Source of the DNA: JACVRX01 sp046726315
GTDB lineage: Bacteria; Actinomycetota; Actinomycetes; Jiangellales; Jiangellaceae
Length of the DNA stretch: 64,000 nt
Reading direction: 5' to 3'
NCBI GenBank assembly: GCA_046726315.1
Contig: JBKPAG010000008.1
Coordinates: 1-64,000, forward strand
Part shown: positions 33,851 through 42,501 of the stretch, in pieces
How the letters are laid out: each line of letters opens with the position of its first letter
Numbering within the stretch: the stretch's first letter is position 1
Program-made: the position numbers and the translations under genes
The notes under the pieces: model-generated
Database searches by the model: none
Told to the model about the DNA's origin: nothing
The model's input: the letters and a program-made list of their open reading frames with translations, nothing else

Positions 33851-34435
33851 GGGCGAGCACTTGCGGACGGACGACTGCCTCAACCAGGCTTGGAAGCAGC
33901 TCTCCTCTTTGCTAGCAGCGGTTAGGCGGGAGCGCGCGCATGGACTGGAGCCCCCGGCCCGTGGACGGATACAACGTCAGCCCGGTCGCCTCGTCACCGC
34001 TCCGCCATGTGGCGATGTGATGATCCACCTGAGGTTTGCGGGACTGCCGCAATGATCCACGTCAGGTTTGGGGGGCCGCCGCAAAGATCCACGTGGGTAT
34101 AGGGGCGCTATAGCACCGCAAACCTCACAGCGACACCACGGGGAGCACCCCAAGCCTTACAACGATCACAGAAAGAGCACGCGTCTTTGACAGCCCCCGT
34201 TTGACAGCCGACCCGACGCGACGTGCCAGGCCCGCACCCGCCCAACGCCGCAGGCCAGCGATTCGTCCGACCTGACAGATGCTGCTCTCACAATCGAGAG
34301 CAGTTTCCCAGCCTGGGCGAGGGATGCCGTCCGTTGGGCCACCCGACTCCATCCCTGCATGCAGCGGCAATCGCGCGACTAGCCTGTACTAGAACAGCCG
34401 CAGATTCTGTCGAGCAGGGGAAGGCGGAGGCTGAG
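33851..34435. other. Gene-poor stretch upstream of kgd
   Basis: Apart from the repeats at 34020-34127, no gene is supported. Two copies of TGACAGCC lie at about 34188-34208. The kgd leader (about 300 nt) shows no riboswitch that I recognise. Confidence 0.5.
34020..34127. repeat. Tandem 32-bp repeats flanked by a 12-bp inverted repeat
   Basis: Three head-to-tail 32-bp units start at 34020, 34052 and 34084. The first two are identical at 27 of 32 positions; the third is degenerate (20 of 32 to the first). Each begins A(T/A)GATCCAC and ends in GCA. The core TGAGGTTTGCGG in unit 1 (34030-34041) is perfectly inverted at 34116-34127 (CCGCAAACCTCA), enclosing units 2 and 3. Confidence 0.7.
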
Positions 34436-37400
34436 GTGTCCCAGGAGACCGGTCCGCTGTCGGGTTTCGGGCCGAACGAGTGGCTCGTCCAAGAAATGTA
34501 CGAGAGCTGGGTCGAAGACCCCAGCAGCGTCGACGAGTCGTGGGCGAAGTTCTTCACCACCATTGCCCGCGACCTGCCCAACGGCGGGCAGCCGACCGTG
34601 CAGCCGAGCAAGGGGGCAGATGTGACGACGTCGAGGCCGCAGCAGGCGGGTTCGGATGGCCCGACAGCCGCCACGACGCAGGCATCTGCCCCGGAGGATG
34701 CCGCGCCGATGGCCGGTGTCGCCGGGGACAGGGCAGCGGCCCAACCCGCCGCAGCATCGACCAAGCCGACGCCGGCGCCCGCCACGCCTGCGCCCGCGCC
34801 AACGGCAGCGCCGGACAAAGCCGCCATGCCGGGTCAGGGCAACGGCGCTGGCGACCTCGAGACCACGCCGCTGCGGGGAGCGTCGGCTCGAGTGGTCACG
34901 AACATGGAAACCAGCCTGGAGATCCCGACGGCGACCAGCGTGCGGGCCGTGCCGGCGAAGCTCCTGATCGACAACCGCATCGTGATCAACAACCACCTCG
35001 CTCGTTCCCGCGGCGGCAAGGTGTCGTTCACGCACGTCATCGGCTACGCGTTGGTCAAGGCACTGAAGCAGATGCCGGACATGAACTACTCCTATGACGA
35101 GGTGGACGGCAAACCCACCCTGGTCAAGCCGGCGCATGTCAACATGGGCCTGGCCATCGACATGCAGAAGAAGGACGGCACCCGGCAGCTGCTGGTGCCG
35201 AGCATCAAGCGGGCGGACACGTACGACTTCGCCGGATTCTGGAAGGCATACGAGGACCTCGTTCGGCGGGCCCGCGGCGGTCAGCTCACGGTCGAGGACT
35301 TCGCCGGCACCACGATCAGCCTCACCAACCCCGGCACGATCGGCACGGTCCACTCGGTGCCGCGGCTGATGAAGGGGCAGGGCACGATCATCGGCGTCGG
35401 CGCCATGGAGTACCCGGCCGAGTTCCAGGGCGCCGCCCCTGAAACCCTCGCGCGGATGGCGGTGTCGAAAATCATGACGCTGACCAGCACCTACGACCAC
35501 CGGATCATCCAGGGCGCGCAGAGCGGCGACTTCCTGCGCATCGTGCACGGGCTGCTGCTGGGCGACGACGGCTTCTACGACGAGATCTTCCAGGCGCTGC
35601 GCATCCCGTACGAGCCGATCCGGTGGGCCGCCGACGTCCCCGCGAGCCACGAGGACGAGGTCGGCAAGCAGGCCCGGGTGCTCGAGCTGATCCACGCCTA
35701 CCGGGTTCGCGGACACCTGATGGCCGACACCGACCCGCTCGAGTACAAGCAGCGCAGCCATCCCGACCTCGACGTCACCACGCATGGGCTGACCCTGTGG
35801 GACCTCGACCGCGAGTTTGCCACCGGGTCCTTCGGGGGCGCGAAGCCGTTCATGCTGCTCCGCGACATCCTCGGCGTCCTCCGCAACGCGTACTGCCGGA
35901 CCGTCGGCATCGAGTACATGCACATCCAGGAACCAGACCAGCGGCAGTGGATCCAGCACCGGGTCGAGCGGAAGCACGAGAAGATGGACCGCGAGGACCA
36001 GCTGCGAATCCTGCACAAGCTCAACCAGGCCGAGGCCTTCGAGACGTTCCTGCAGACCAAATACGTCGGCCAGAAGCGGTTCTCACTCGAAGGCGGCGAG
36101 TCCACGATTTCCTTGCTCGACGAGATCTGCGAGGCGGCTGCCGAATCAAAGCTCGACGAGGTGTGCATCGGGATGGCCCACCGGGGGCGCCTGAACATGC
36201 TGGCCAACATCGTGGGCAAGAGCTACGGCCAGATCTTCCGGGAGTTCGAGGGCAACATCGATCCGCGCACCGTGCAGGGTTCCGGCGACGTCAAGTACCA
36301 CCTCGGAGCGGACGGTCAGTTCGTCGGGCTGAACGGAGACAAGATCAAGGTCTCCCTCACGGCAAACCCCAGTCACCTCGAGGCCGTCAACCCGGTGCTG
36401 GAGGGAATCGCCCGAGCCAAGCAGGACCTGCTCGATCGAGGCGAGGAGTTCCCGGTCCTGCCGATCCTGGTGCACGGCGACGCCGCGTTCGCCGGCCAGG
36501 GTGTCGTAGCCGAAACCCTGAATCTTTCCCAGCTTCGCGGATACCGCAACGGCGGCACGATCCACGTCGTCGTCAACAACCAGGTCGGCTTCACGACCTC
36601 GCCGGAACAGTCGCGATCGTCGATCTACTGCACCGATGTCGCACGGATGGTGCAGGCGCCGATCTTCCACGTCAACGGCGACGACCCGGAAGCGTGCAGC
36701 CGAGTGGCCCGGCTGGCGTTCGAGTTCCGGCAGGAGTTCGCCAAAGACGTCGTCGTCGACTTGGTGTGCTACCGGCGCCGGGGCCACAACGAGGGCGACG
36801 ACCCATCGTTCACCCAACCGTTGATGTACGACCTGATCGAGCAGAAGCGCTCGGTCCGGAAGCTGTACACCGAGGCACTGATCGGGCGCGGCGACATCAC
36901 CTTCGAGGAAGCCGAGCAGGCGCTGCGCGACTACCAGCAGGAGCTCGAGCGGGTATTCACCGAGACCCGCGAGGCCGAGGAGCAGGCATTGGCCACCGTC
37001 ACGGTGCCGTCGTATCCAGACAAGCCGCTCCTCGCAGGTGGCCTGGTCACCGCCGTCACCGACAAGCTGCTCAAGCAGATCGCGGACTCCTATCTGAGCC
37101 TGCCCGACGGGTTCACCGTCCACCCCAAGGTCCGTCCGCAGCTGCAGCGCCGCGCTGCGATGCTGACCGAGGGCGGCATCGACTGGGGCACCGCCGAGAT
37201 CGCCGCGTTCGCGTCGCTGCTGGTCGAGGGCCGACCCATTCGACTGGCCGGCCAGGACAGCCGGCGCGGCACCTTCGTCCAGCGGTTCGCGGCGATCGTA
37301 GACCGCCGCACCGGCGAGACGTACATCCCGCTGCAGCACCTGGACCGAAACCAGGCCAAGTTCCACATCTACGACTCGCTGCTGTCCGAGTTCGCGGCCA

Positions 37401-38197
37401 TGGGCTTCGAGTACGGGTACTCCGTAGCGCGCCCGGAGGCGCTCGTGCTCTGGGAGGCCCAGTTCGGCGACTTCGCCAATGGCGCACAGATCATCATCGA
37501 CGAGTTCATCGTGGCCGGGCAGTCGAAGTGGAACCAGCGCTCCGGTGTGGTACTGCTGCTGCCACACGGATACGAGGGACAGGGGCCGGACCACTCATCC
37601 GGCCGGATCGAACGCTTCCTCGCGATGGCTGCCGACGACGCCTTCCGGATCGCCCAGCCGTCGGTTCCCGCCTCGTATTTCCACCTGATCCGGTTGCACG
37701 CGCTCGGCGAGGAACACAAGCCGATGATCGTGTTCACACCGAAGTCGATGCTCCGCCACAAGAAGGCAGTCTCGGCGGTGGAAGACCTCACCGGCGAGAC
37801 GTCGTTCCGGCCGGTGATCCGCGACCCCGAGGTCAACACCGGGAAAGTCGAACGGGCGCTGCTCTGCTCCGGCAAGATCGTCTGGGATCTGCGGGCGGAA
37901 CGAACGAAGCTGTCCGACGAGCGCACCGCGATACTGCCCGTTGAGCAGCTCTATCCGCTGCCGGTCGAGCAGGTAAGGGCGGAGTTGGATCGGTTCCCGG
38001 CGTTGCGCGAGGTGCGGTGGGTTCAGGACGAGCCACTGAACATGGGCCCGTGGCCGTTCATGGCCCTGCATCTAGGCCCGAAGCTGGGCGTCGAGTTCTC
38101 GGGGATCACTCGCCCGGGCGGAACGGCACCGTCGTGCGGCTCGCACGCCTTACACGTCGATCAGCAGCGCGAGCTCTTGGACAAGGCCTTCGCATAG
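34436..38197 (+). CDS. kgd: Multifunctional 2-oxoglutarate dehydrogenase/decarboxylase (E1 plus E2-like)
   Basis: A 1253-residue actinobacterial Kgd/SucA protein. It has an N-terminal helix (FGPNEWLVQEMYESWVEDP), a Pro-Ala-rich linker (about residues 70-140), and an E2-type acyltransferase domain (about 150-370) with LLIDNRIVINNHLARSRGGK, SLTNPGTIGTVHSVPRLMKG and the active-site His in STYDHRIIQGAQSGDFLR. The E1 part follows (about 400-1253): ISLLDEICEAAAESKLDEV, GMAHRGRLNMLANIVGKSY and the thiamine-diphosphate/Mg region HGDAAFAGQGVVAETLNLSQ. No lipoyl domain is present, as in mycobacteria, where a separate E2 provides it. It feeds the TCA cycle and is regulated by acetyl-CoA and GarA in relatives. 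GTG 34436 follows GGCGGAGG. Confidence 0.95.
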   Translation: MSQETGPLSGFGPNEWLVQEMYESWVEDPSSVDESWAKFFTTIARDLPNGGQPTVQPSKGADVTTSRPQQAGSDGPTAATTQASAPEDAAPMAGVAGDRAAAQPAAASTKPTPAPATPAPAPTAAPDKAAMPGQGNGAGDLETTPLRGASARVVTNMETSLEIPTATSVRAVPAKLLIDNRIVINNHLARSRGGKVSFTHVIGYALVKALKQMPDMNYSYDEVDGKPTLVKPAHVNMGLAIDMQKKDGTRQLLVPSIKRADTYDFAGFWKAYEDLVRRARGGQLTVEDFAGTTISLTNPGTIGTVHSVPRLMKGQGTIIGVGAMEYPAEFQGAAPETLARMAVSKIMTLTSTYDHRIIQGAQSGDFLRIVHGLLLGDDGFYDEIFQALRIPYEPIRWAADVPASHEDEVGKQARVLELIHAYRVRGHLMADTDPLEYKQRSHPDLDVTTHGLTLWDLDREFATGSFGGAKPFMLLRDILGVLRNAYCRTVGIEYMHIQEPDQRQWIQHRVERKHEKMDREDQLRILHKLNQAEAFETFLQTKYVGQKRFSLEGGESTISLLDEICEAAAESKLDEVCIGMAHRGRLNMLANIVGKSYGQIFREFEGNIDPRTVQGSGDVKYHLGADGQFVGLNGDKIKVSLTANPSHLEAVNPVLEGIARAKQDLLDRGEEFPVLPILVHGDAAFAGQGVVAETLNLSQLRGYRNGGTIHVVVNNQVGFTTSPEQSRSSIYCTDVARMVQAPIFHVNGDDPEACSRVARLAFEFRQEFAKDVVVDLVCYRRRGHNEGDDPSFTQPLMYDLIEQKRSVRKLYTEALIGRGDITFEEAEQALRDYQQELERVFTETREAEEQALATVTVPSYPDKPLLAGGLVTAVTDKLLKQIADSYLSLPDGFTVHPKVRPQLQRRAAMLTEGGIDWGTAEIAAFASLLVEGRPIRLAGQDSRRGTFVQRFAAIVDRRTGETYIPLQHLDRNQAKFHIYDSLLSEFAAMGFEYGYSVARPEALVLWEAQFGDFANGAQIIIDEFIVAGQSKWNQRSGVVLLLPHGYEGQGPDHSSGRIERFLAMAADDAFRIAQPSVPASYFHLIRLHALGEEHKPMIVFTPKSMLRHKKAVSAVEDLTGETSFRPVIRDPEVNTGKVERALLCSGKIVWDLRAERTKLSDERTAILPVEQLYPLPVEQVRAELDRFPALREVRWVQDEPLNMGPWPFMALHLGPKLGVEFSGITRPGGTAPSCGSHALHVDQQRELLDKAFA

Positions 38198-38368
38198 ATG
38201 TACTTCACCGACCGCGGCATCGAGGAACTCGATCACCGGCGTGGCGACGAACAGGTAACCCTCGGTTGGGTAGCCGAGCGCCTGCGCGAGTTCGTCGACG
38301 ACAATCCCGAGTTCGAGGTTGCCGTCGAGCGATTCGCGACCTGGCTCGCCAGAGTCGACGACGAGTGA
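38198..38368 (+). CDS. DUF6104 family small protein
   Basis: A 56-residue protein whose ATG abuts the kgd stop (TAG ATG, no gap). MYFTDRGIEELDHRRGDEQV, TLGWVAERLREFVDDNPEFE and VERFATWLARVDDE are characteristic of a small actinobacterial family almost always encoded just after kgd. Function is unknown. It is acidic, helical and cytoplasmic. Its stop overlaps the GTG of the next gene by 4 nt, so kgd, this gene and the SGNH gene are translationally coupled. Confidence 0.85.
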   Translation: MYFTDRGIEELDHRRGDEQVTLGWVAERLREFVDDNPEFEVAVERFATWLARVDDE

Positions 38369-39003
38369 CTTCCCCGCCCGAGCCGCGAGACGTGCGGGTC
38401 TGCGTCTTCGGCGACTCGTTTGTCGTCGGCGTGGGCGACCCGAAGGCATTGGGCTGGGTCGGTCGCGTGGCAGCGAGGACACCGCTCTCCACCGGTGTCG
38501 CGCTGACCATGTATCCCTTGGGTGTTCGTGGGCAGACGACCGAGGACATCGTCGTGCGCATACCCCTGGAGAGCTCCCCTCGGTTCGCGCGCGGCGACGA
38601 GCACGGCGTCGTCATCGCCGTTGGCGTCTCCGATGCGTTCGCCGAGGTGTCGGCGGCGCGATCAGCCGCAACGCTCGAGTTCGGGCTGCAATCTATGCAG
38701 ACGCGTTGCCTGGTCGTCGGGCCGCCGCCGGTGGGTCCGGACGAGAGGCGTGGCCGGATCGCGGAGTTGGACGATGCCTACATCTCGCTGTGCCGCCGCC
38801 TCGAGGTGCCTTACATATCCACTTACCGCGCACTCATCGGACGCAAGCCGTGGTTCGAACAAGATCTCCCCGACGGTGTCCATCCGGGCCAGTCGGGCTA
38901 CGGGATGTTGGCCCAAACCGTGCTGGCCGGTGGTTGGTACAAGTGGCTGGGTGTGCAGGCGCCTGCCCGGCCCACCCAGCGCCGAGGCAGTCTTACGGCT
39001 TGA
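38365..39003 (+). CDS. SGNH/GDSL-type hydrolase
   Basis: A 212-residue SGNH hydrolase. Block I is VCVFGDSFVVGVGDPKALGW with the nucleophile Ser in GDS; the Gly of block II is in LGVRGQTTEDI. GVVIAVGVSDAF takes the place of the block III GxND motif (Ser instead of Asn), and DGVHPGQSGYGMLAQ has the catalytic Asp-x-x-His. Substrates can be lipids, acyl-CoA or acetylated sugars. The GTG start overlaps the stop of the DUF6104 gene, tying it to the kgd operon. There is no signal peptide, so it is likely cytoplasmic. Confidence 0.85.
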   Translation: MTSPPEPRDVRVCVFGDSFVVGVGDPKALGWVGRVAARTPLSTGVALTMYPLGVRGQTTEDIVVRIPLESSPRFARGDEHGVVIAVGVSDAFAEVSAARSAATLEFGLQSMQTRCLVVGPPPVGPDERRGRIAELDDAYISLCRRLEVPYISTYRALIGRKPWFEQDLPDGVHPGQSGYGMLAQTVLAGGWYKWLGVQAPARPTQRRGSLTA

Positions 39004-39958
39004 GAACGATCTTGCCGAACACTTCGCCTCGCTCCAGGGCGGCGAAACCGTCCAGTGCCTGCTTCATCGGCAACATCCGGTCGATGACCGGCCGGACACC
39101 GGTTCGTTCGCAAAACGTGACCAGGCGCGCCAGCTCGTCCCGCGTTCCCATCGTGGAACCCAGCACTCTGAGCTGGAGAAAGTAGATCCGATGCAACTCG
39201 GTGTCCGCATTCCGACCTGACGTCGCACCGGAGAGCACGACGGTCCCGCCTGGGCGTAGTGAGCGAAGCGAGTGCTGCCACGTCGCGGCTCCGACCGTCT
39301 CCATCACGGCATCCACCCGTTCGGGCAGGCGCTGCCCGGTCTGGAAGATCTGCGTTGCGCCCAGGTCCAAGGCTCGGGCCGCCTTGTCCGGATCGCGCGA
39401 GGTCACCCAGACCCGTACACCCGCCGCAGCTCCCAGCACGATCAACGCGGTCGCCACTCCCCCACCCGCGCCCTGTACCAGCACGGTCGACCCGGGCGCG
39501 ACCGCGGCCTGCGTGAAGAGCATCCGATACGCGGTGAGCCACGCCGTAGGCAGGCAGGCCGCCTGTTCGAAGGAGAGCGCAGCCGGCTTCGGCACCAGAT
39601 TGCGCTTCGGAACGGCCACCTGCTGAGCCAACGTGCCCTGGTAACGCTCGGACAGCAGCGATCGGTTCGGGTCGAGGGTCTCGTCGCCACGCCAATCCGG
39701 GTCAGAGATCACGGCGTGGACCACGACCTCGTTGCCATCGGCGTCGACGCCCGCGGAATCACAGCCCAGGATCATCGGCAGCCGGTCGGCGCTCAGGCCC
39801 ACGCCTCGCAACGACCACAAGTCGTGGTGGTTCAGGGCGCATGCTCGGACGGTGACGACGGCCCAGCCGTCGGGCGGCTCGGGTTCGGGCCGCTCCCCTG
39901 TGGCGAGTCCAGAGAGCGGATGGTCGGAGTCGAGGCTGTTGGCGTAGACCGCGAACAT
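38993..39958 (-). CDS. Zinc-binding dehydrogenase / quinone oxidoreductase-like
   Basis: A 321-residue MDR-family oxidoreductase. ALNHHDLWSLRGVGLSADRL and PMILGCDSAGVDADGNEVVV belong to the N-terminal GroES-like domain; STVLVQGAGGGVATALIVLG is the NADP-binding Rossmann motif; EVFGKIVLKP is the typical ending. Catalytic zinc ligands of alcohol dehydrogenases are not fully conserved (His-His after Asn rather than Cys), so a quinone or enoyl reductase role is more likely. It is convergent with the SGNH gene and overlaps its end by 11 nt. Confidence 0.85.
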   Translation of the reverse strand: MFAVYANSLDSDHPLSGLATGERPEPEPPDGWAVVTVRACALNHHDLWSLRGVGLSADRLPMILGCDSAGVDADGNEVVVHAVISDPDWRGDETLDPNRSLLSERYQGTLAQQVAVPKRNLVPKPAALSFEQAACLPTAWLTAYRMLFTQAAVAPGSTVLVQGAGGGVATALIVLGAAAGVRVWVTSRDPDKAARALDLGATQIFQTGQRLPERVDAVMETVGAATWQHSLRSLRPGGTVVLSGATSGRNADTELHRIYFLQLRVLGSTMGTRDELARLVTFCERTGVRPVIDRMLPMKQALDGFAALERGEVFGKIVLKP

Positions 39959-39974
39959 GGTCGCGACCTTAATG

Positions 39975-40370
39975 TCAGTCAATCGGCCGCGCGGGCGGGA
40001 GTTGGGTCGGGTGCAGGGCTGTCTCTTCGGCAGCCAGGCCCGAACTGCCGGGGTCGGGGCCAACCAGGTCTGGGTCGGTTCGGGAATGTGACACGTCACC
40101 ACCGGAGACGAGCTGAGCAATCTCGCGCTGAGAAAGCCGGTCATCCCAGGCGGGGATATCACCCTCGTTGTCGACCGCGTCGGGCTCTTCCTCAGCGAGC
40201 CGCTCGTCCAGAGACTGTCCCCGCGCTTGTTCCGCGGCCGTGGTGCCGAACAGCAGGGAGCCCCGGTAACGGTCGCCAGCATCCCCGGTGTTGTCACCAC
40301 TTTCGTCGAGCACGGTGTCCTCGGCGCCGTCACCTTCGAGGATCTCGCCGACGTCATCGCGTCTGGTCAT
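39975..40370 (-). CDS. DUF5709 family protein
   Basis: A 131-residue acidic, disordered protein. EDTVLDESGDNTGDAGDRYR, GTTAAEQARGQSLDERLAEE and EPDAVDNEGDIPAWDD fit DUF5709, an actinobacterial family of unknown function, often stress- or sigma-factor-related. The ATG at 40370 starts at the conserved region. The stop is 16 nt before the start of the dehydrogenase gene, so the two form an operon. Confidence 0.7.
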   Translation of the reverse strand: MTRRDDVGEILEGDGAEDTVLDESGDNTGDAGDRYRGSLLFGTTAAEQARGQSLDERLAEEEPDAVDNEGDIPAWDDRLSQREIAQLVSGGDVSHSRTDPDLVGPDPGSSGLAAEETALHPTQLPPARPID

Positions 40371-40606
40371 GTGCCGACCTCGGAACTGGCCGCATCGCCG
40401 CGGCCTTTTGCCGGCAGCCAACCGCCGCCGTACTCGTCACCCTAGTCGGACCGGCTCGGGAATATCAGTGCGCTCGAGTTCGGAGCAGCCGCGGTGGGAC
40501 GGGTGCGGGCGCGTGGCAGCGCCGCAGCCTCGTTACAGAGCTGTCGAGGTGCCATGGTGCACAGTGCATGATTGACCTCACCGTCGTGGTGAGAGGTGCG
40601 GAGCCG

Positions 40607-41026
40607 ATGGGCCTACTCGACAGGGTGAAGGCGGCGTTCGGCGGCGGGGACGAGGAAGACGACGCTCAGCACGAGGCGCACGAACCTCCGCTCGACGTCG
40701 ACGCCCGCCGCGCTCAACTCGACGAGCTCGAGGCGGCCATCACAGAGCTGACCCGGGCGATGACGGCCGACGCCGAGCGCATGCGCAACCCTGGGTGGCG
40801 TGGCCGCGTGGAAGACCTCCGCTTCGGTGCCGCGGAGGCTGCGCGGCTGATCCGTCGCGGTTTCGACCGGGCAGCCCTGCTCGATCTCGCGGCGGAGGTG
40901 CGGCCGCTGTACGGCAGCGGGCCGGTGCCGGCGGAGTACGTCCCATACCAGGCGGCGCACGAGCGCGTCGTCACCGCAGCCGCGGCGATTCGCGCTCCCC
41001 TGCCTTCGGAGTCCGGGCCGAGGTAA
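40607..41026 (+). CDS. Hypothetical helical protein
   Basis: A 139-residue protein from an ATG preceded by GGAG. It has an N-terminal amphipathic segment MGLLDRVKAAFGGGDEEDD, then two long helices (RAQLDELEAAITELTRAMTA, and AAEAARLIRRGFDRAALLDL). GPVPAEYVPYQAAHERVVTA follows. It is cytoplasmic, with no recognised motif; an N-terminal amphipathic helix like that of membrane-binding proteins is possible. A longer in-frame start at 40568 adds MIDLTVVVRGAEP. It is the first gene of a plus-strand cluster. Confidence 0.65.
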   Translation: MGLLDRVKAAFGGGDEEDDAQHEAHEPPLDVDARRAQLDELEAAITELTRAMTADAERMRNPGWRGRVEDLRFGAAEAARLIRRGFDRAALLDLAAEVRPLYGSGPVPAEYVPYQAAHERVVTAAAAIRAPLPSESGPR

Positions 41027-41027
41027 A

Positions 41028-41423
41028 CCCCGAGCCGGCCGGCCTACATGTTTCGACCGGTTGGTCATAGATTATGCCGACGACGCGGACGGCTACAAAG
41101 TCCGGTACGTCTCGGCGATCCGGGATCTGGGCCTGCCCAAGCCGGTCGACCTGCGTGGCGGCGCCCTGCTCGAGATCGTCGTCCAGACGCCGTACGGCCC
41201 CGACTCGCCGTCGTTCTGGTCCGGATACTCACCGCGAAACCCGCGGGAGCTGGTCAACGTTTCGGGGTGGCGAACGTTCCGGCAGGTCAGCCTGGTGGAG
41301 GTCTACGAGAGCCAGGTCACGTTCGGTCTTGGCGTTCGCGCCCGGCTGCCGCTCCGGGTCTTCACGCTCGACGGTCCCGGCGCCGGATCGCGCATCGTGA
41401 TCGACGTGGCACACCGCTGGTAG
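41028..41423 (+). pseudogene. AMIN-like domain protein lacking its N-terminus
   Basis: The translation CFDRLVIDYADDADGYKVRY, VDLRGGALLEIVVQTPYG, GWRTFRQVSLVEVYESQVTF and a C-terminal SRIVIDVAHRW is an AMIN-like domain typical of exported actinobacterial (lipo)proteins. Relatives have an N-terminal signal peptide with a lipobox; here the coding similarity begins abruptly at about 41028, right after the stop of the preceding gene, and no signal peptide is found. A TTG at 41061 could start a shortened, cytoplasmic protein. A deletion probably removed the export signal. Confidence 0.55.
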
Positions 41424-41553
41424 GGGACCGGCTCTTGCCCACCCGTCATCTTGTGGATGGTTGTCAACGTGTTCCACGCCGGTTTCCGTTGACAACCCAT
41501 CACGCGTTGCTGATCGGACCCGCCGCGTTTAGCGTGCGGGCAGACTTGGCCTC

Positions 41554-42024
41554 GTGGATAAACAGAGCGCCGGGATCCTCCTGTTCAGGCGAAGCGAAGA
41601 CGTCGTCGAAGTTCTGCTCGGACACATGGGCGGGCCGTTCTGGAGTGGCCGGGAGAACGGCGCGTGGTCGGTGCCCAAGGGTGAATACGGCACCGACGAG
41701 GACGCCGAGCATGCGGCTCGGCGGGAGTTCGAGGAAGAACTCGGCGTGCCGGTGCCCACGACGGCCGAACTGATCGATCTTGGAACCGTTCGCCAGCCAA
41801 GCGGAAAGGTCGTGACCGTCTGGGCGGCCGACGGCGAGGTGGACCTGAACGGTCTCGTCTACGGCACTTTCACGATGGAGTGGCCACGAGGATCGGGCCG
41901 GTTCCAGGACTTTCCGGAGCTCGACGTTGTCGCGTGGTTCGACATGGCGACGGCCAGAGAAAAGATCATTGCGGGGCAGCAGGTGTTTCTCGACCGCCTG
42001 GCCGACCACCTCGGGACCGGGTGA
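41554..42024 (+). CDS. NUDIX hydrolase
   Basis: A 156-residue NUDIX protein from a GTG. The NUDIX box is complete (GEYGTDEDAEHAARREFEEE then LGV; Gly, Glu and the REFxEE Glu residues present). SAGILLFRRSEDVVEVLLGH and AWSVPKGE flank it. The family hydrolyses nucleoside diphosphates linked to other groups; this subgroup resembles bacterial Ap4A or diphosphoinositol-type housecleaning enzymes, but the substrate is unknown. The 3' end overlaps that of the convergent sodX gene by 59 nt. Confidence 0.8.
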   Translation: MDKQSAGILLFRRSEDVVEVLLGHMGGPFWSGRENGAWSVPKGEYGTDEDAEHAARREFEEELGVPVPTTAELIDLGTVRQPSGKVVTVWAADGEVDLNGLVYGTFTMEWPRGSGRFQDFPELDVVAWFDMATAREKIIAGQQVFLDRLADHLGTG

Positions 42025-42379
42025 ACAGCCGCGGCTTCGGCCAGACCCGGACCAACGCGACCGCCACCACCGCTTCGGAGGTCACCGGGCCAACCTGCCA
42101 GGAGTCGACGCCCTCGGCCGGGTTGTCGCGCTCGATCCACCAGCCGCCGGGGTCGGACCAGCCGATCCGCTTGACCGACAGCCCGGGCCGATCAGGTAGG
42201 CGGACCACCACAACCCGGCCCGCCTGTGGCTTCGCCCCGTACCGCACGAGCAACCTGTCACCGTCGCGGAGGGTCGGCTGCATCGACCGGCCGCGCACCA
42301 CAGCAAACCCCCACCTGCGGGGGGCGCTACCCCACCTGCGGGGGGCGCCGCCCCCCGCATCCCCCGTGTTTTTCGGCAC
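41966..42379 (-). CDS. sodX: Nickel-type SOD maturation protease, S26 family
   Basis: A 137-residue signal-peptidase-like protein with the catalytic Ser in VVRGRSMQPTLRDGDRLLVR (Ser32) and the Lys in LSVKRIGW (Lys70). It is divergent from sodN, whose product needs N-terminal cleavage. In streptomycetes sodX sits next to sodN and encodes the pro-peptide protease, so the gene symbol rests on context. GTG 42379 is preceded by GGGAA. Residues 11-24 contain a 7-residue duplication (APRRWGS, then APRRWGF) caused by a 21-nt tandem repeat in the DNA. It overlaps the convergent NUDIX gene. Confidence 0.85.
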   Translation of the reverse strand: MPKNTGDAGGGAPRRWGSAPRRWGFAVVRGRSMQPTLRDGDRLLVRYGAKPQAGRVVVVRLPDRPGLSVKRIGWSDPGGWWIERDNPAEGVDSWQVGPVTSEAVVAVALVRVWPKPRLFTRSRGGRPGGRETPAAPQ

Positions 42380-42501
42380 GCGATTCCCTTTCGATGACGC
42401 CGCCAGGTGCGGGAGTAGTGTCGCGCGGGTAAGACAGACCTGCGGGGCCAAAACCCCGCACACCCCCGACCTCCGGCGACCGTCATGGAGAGGACCATCG
42501 G

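Noticed and set aside
34020..34115. CRISPR array
   Set aside because: Repeats are contiguous with no spacers and diverge rapidly; no cas genes.
34379..37944. Very long open frames opposite and alongside kgd
   Set aside because: Shadows of kgd; no start signals, no domain.
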